In this document: positions 5,715 to 6,457 of the stretch, one piece after another
Layout of the letters: each line of letters starts with the position of its first letter
Numbering within the stretch: the first letter of the stretch is position 1
Assembly (NCBI GenBank): GCA_031254535.1
Contig: JAIRUG010000014.1
Location: 1 to 6,457 of the forward strand
Source: Rickettsia sp.
GTDB lineage: Bacteria; Pseudomonadota; Alphaproteobacteria; Rickettsiales; Rickettsiaceae
Direction: 5' to 3'
Length of the DNA stretch: 6,457 nucleotides
Translations under genes and position numbers: made by a program
Notes under the pieces: model-generated
What the model was told of the DNA's origin: nothing
Database searches by the model: none
Seen by the model: only the letters and a program-made list of their open reading frames with translations

Positions 5715-6188
5715 ATGTTAATTATGCAAGGTACAAATACTAATGATATACGTAAGATTATAAGTACTATTAGCAGCAAACTGCATGAAAATGAAGTAGC
5801 CGCTGAAATACATTACAGATTAAAAGACCCTTATTCTGCTTTCAAGAAGATGGTAAGAAAGAATATCTCTGTGAAAGAATTAACTGACCTAATTGCTTTT
5901 AGAATTATAGTTGATAAAAAAGAAGACTGTTATAAAGTAAGAGATATTATTTGCAGTATCTATTCTGTTAATAAGTCTAAAAACTATATCGATAACCCTA
6001 AGGATAATGGTTACCGTTCTTTGCATGTCATAGTTATAGATGCTATCTATAACCGTAACATAGAAATACAAATACGAACTAAAGATATGCATGATATAGC
6101 AGAATTTGGCACAGCCAACCATGAGGAATATAAAAAGACCCAGGAAAAATCTAAGAGAACAGAGAGCTATTCTAAAAATGAGTATTAA
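5715..6188 (+). CDS. RelA/SpoT-type (p)ppGpp synthetase domain protein, no HD domain
   Basis: RelA/SpoT synthetase domains transfer pyrophosphate from ATP to GDP or GTP. The 157 residues cover only this domain; the N-terminal HD hydrolase domain and the TGS/ACT regulatory tail of full SpoT (about 700 residues) are missing. Visible motifs: RLKDPYSAFKKM (35-46, matching the GRPKxxYSxxKKM substrate loop), DLIAFRIIV (58-66, with catalytic D58), YIDNPKDNGYRSLH (91-104, with Y100 and H104), IEIQIRTKDMHDIAEFG (116-132, with E117, Q119, R121). After that the usual AAHWxYK reads ANHEEYK, so the Trp is missing, and the tail is basic and low in complexity. Two ATGs (5715 and 5724) compete; neither has a clear Shine-Dalgarno. 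A TAG at 5691-5693 closes the frame upstream, and no HD motif is visible before it. Rickettsia genomes are known to carry several short spoT-like genes. It could be an active small alarmone synthetase or a decaying fragment; the kept catalytic residues favour activity. Confidence 0.85.
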   Translation: MLIMQGTNTNDIRKIISTISSKLHENEVAAEIHYRLKDPYSAFKKMVRKNISVKELTDLIAFRIIVDKKEDCYKVRDIICSIYSVNKSKNYIDNPKDNGYRSLHVIVIDAIYNRNIEIQIRTKDMHDIAEFGTANHEEYKKTQEKSKRTESYSKNEY

Positions 6189-6333
6189 AATAGCTGGTAT
6201 AATGCTGAGATAAATAACGCCTGTGATATTTTTAATCAGTTTAATTGGACTATACTCAACTTCATTGCTTATAAGCAGGTATAGCTTAATCAAAGAAAAT
6301 GGCGACAAGAGGAAGAAAATATAGTAAAATCAG
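6189..6333. other. Gap between relA-like and the IS630 transposase; probable IS left end
   Basis: No separate gene is seen. After the TAA at 6186-6188 the relA-like frame stays open for 31 more codons to TAG 6282-6284. The left terminal repeat of the IS630 element should lie somewhere before 6334, but I cannot fix it without the right end. There is a TATAGT at 6320-6325, too close to the ATG for a normal leader. Confidence 0.4.
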
Positions 6334-6457
6334 ATGCCAAGAAGTTATAGTTACGATCTGAGAACAAGAGTAATAAAGGATGTAAATGCCAAAATGGCAA
6401 TTACAGAGATTAGTAAAAAATATAGTATTAATAGAAATACTATTTATGAATGGAAAC
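6334..6457 (+). CDS. IS630 family transposase, N-terminal part (runs off window)
   Basis: Forty-one codons plus one base are visible before the edge. The protein begins MPRSYSYDLRTRVIKDV, the standard opening of IS630/Tc1-type transposases, followed by a helix-turn-helix (AITEISKKYSINRNTIYEWK, residues 22-41) that binds the element's terminal repeats. The DDE catalytic domain lies beyond the window, so whether the gene is intact is unknown. ATG 6334 is the first start in this frame, since TAA at 6325-6327 closes it upstream. The nearest purine-rich site (AGAGGAAG) is about 17 nt away, so translation initiation looks weak. IS630 elements insert at TA. Its position next to a shortened relA/spoT gene raises the question of whether insertion trimmed that gene. 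Confidence 0.85.
   Translation, partial: MPRSYSYDLRTRVIKDVNAKMAITEISKKYSINRNTIYEWK

Noticed and set aside
5695..5721. Short frame MKDSYVEC upstream of the relA-like gene as its true start
   Set aside because: It begins in another frame and ends at TAA 5719-5721 after eight codons, and joining it to the gene would need a frameshift with no slippery sequence visible.
5889..6308. 139-codon minus-strand frame rich in hydrophobic residues
   Set aside because: Antisense to the RelA/SpoT domain. The hydrophobic look is the usual complement of AT-rich coding DNA.

Overview
The window is AT-rich and reads as chromosome of an obligate intracellular alphaproteobacterium of the Rickettsiaceae: Rickettsia itself or a near relative such as the torix or Megaira lineages. 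The main reasons are a Tlc-type nucleotide transporter (typical of energy-parasitic intracellular bacteria and plastids), a System I cytochrome c maturation gene standing away from other ccm genes, an isolated RelA/SpoT synthetase domain, an IS630-type transposase, and clusters of small palindromic repeats with GTCATTGCGAG / GCAATCC ends. The genus call rests on remembered family features, not on a search.

Layout from left to right. (1) Positions 2-112 hold the 3' end of an unrecognised plus-strand reading frame. (2) A full-length Tlc family nucleotide transporter lies convergent to it on the minus strand (140-1687). It has a good promoter candidate, and a perfect 7-bp-arm palindrome covers the -10 element. 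(3) A gene-free stretch (1688-2253) holds repeat cluster 1: two tandem MITE-like elements of about 95 bp plus a half element. (4) A two-gene plus-strand unit follows: a CorB/YfjD-type DUF21-CBS membrane protein (2254-3528) overlapping ccmF (about 3518-5359). (5) A second gene-poor stretch (5360-5714) holds repeat cluster 2, with inverted and direct copies of the units of cluster 1, and then a strong-looking promoter. (6) A short RelA/SpoT protein (5715-6188) has the ppGpp synthetase domain but no HD hydrolase domain. (7) The first 41 codons of an IS630 family transposase run off the right edge.

The genes do not form one pathway. The transporter imports host nucleotides, CorB-like is an inner-membrane protein probably linked to Mg2+ handling, CcmF attaches heme to apocytochrome c at the periplasmic face, and the RelA/SpoT fragment may make alarmone. 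Overlap suggests that corB-like and ccmF are co-transcribed. The tightest structural story is in the repeats. The two clusters bracket the corB-ccmF unit, share near-identical units (40/41 matches for an inverted pair, 42/45 for a direct pair), and show base changes that keep hairpin pairing. No rRNA, tRNA or CRISPR array was recognised.
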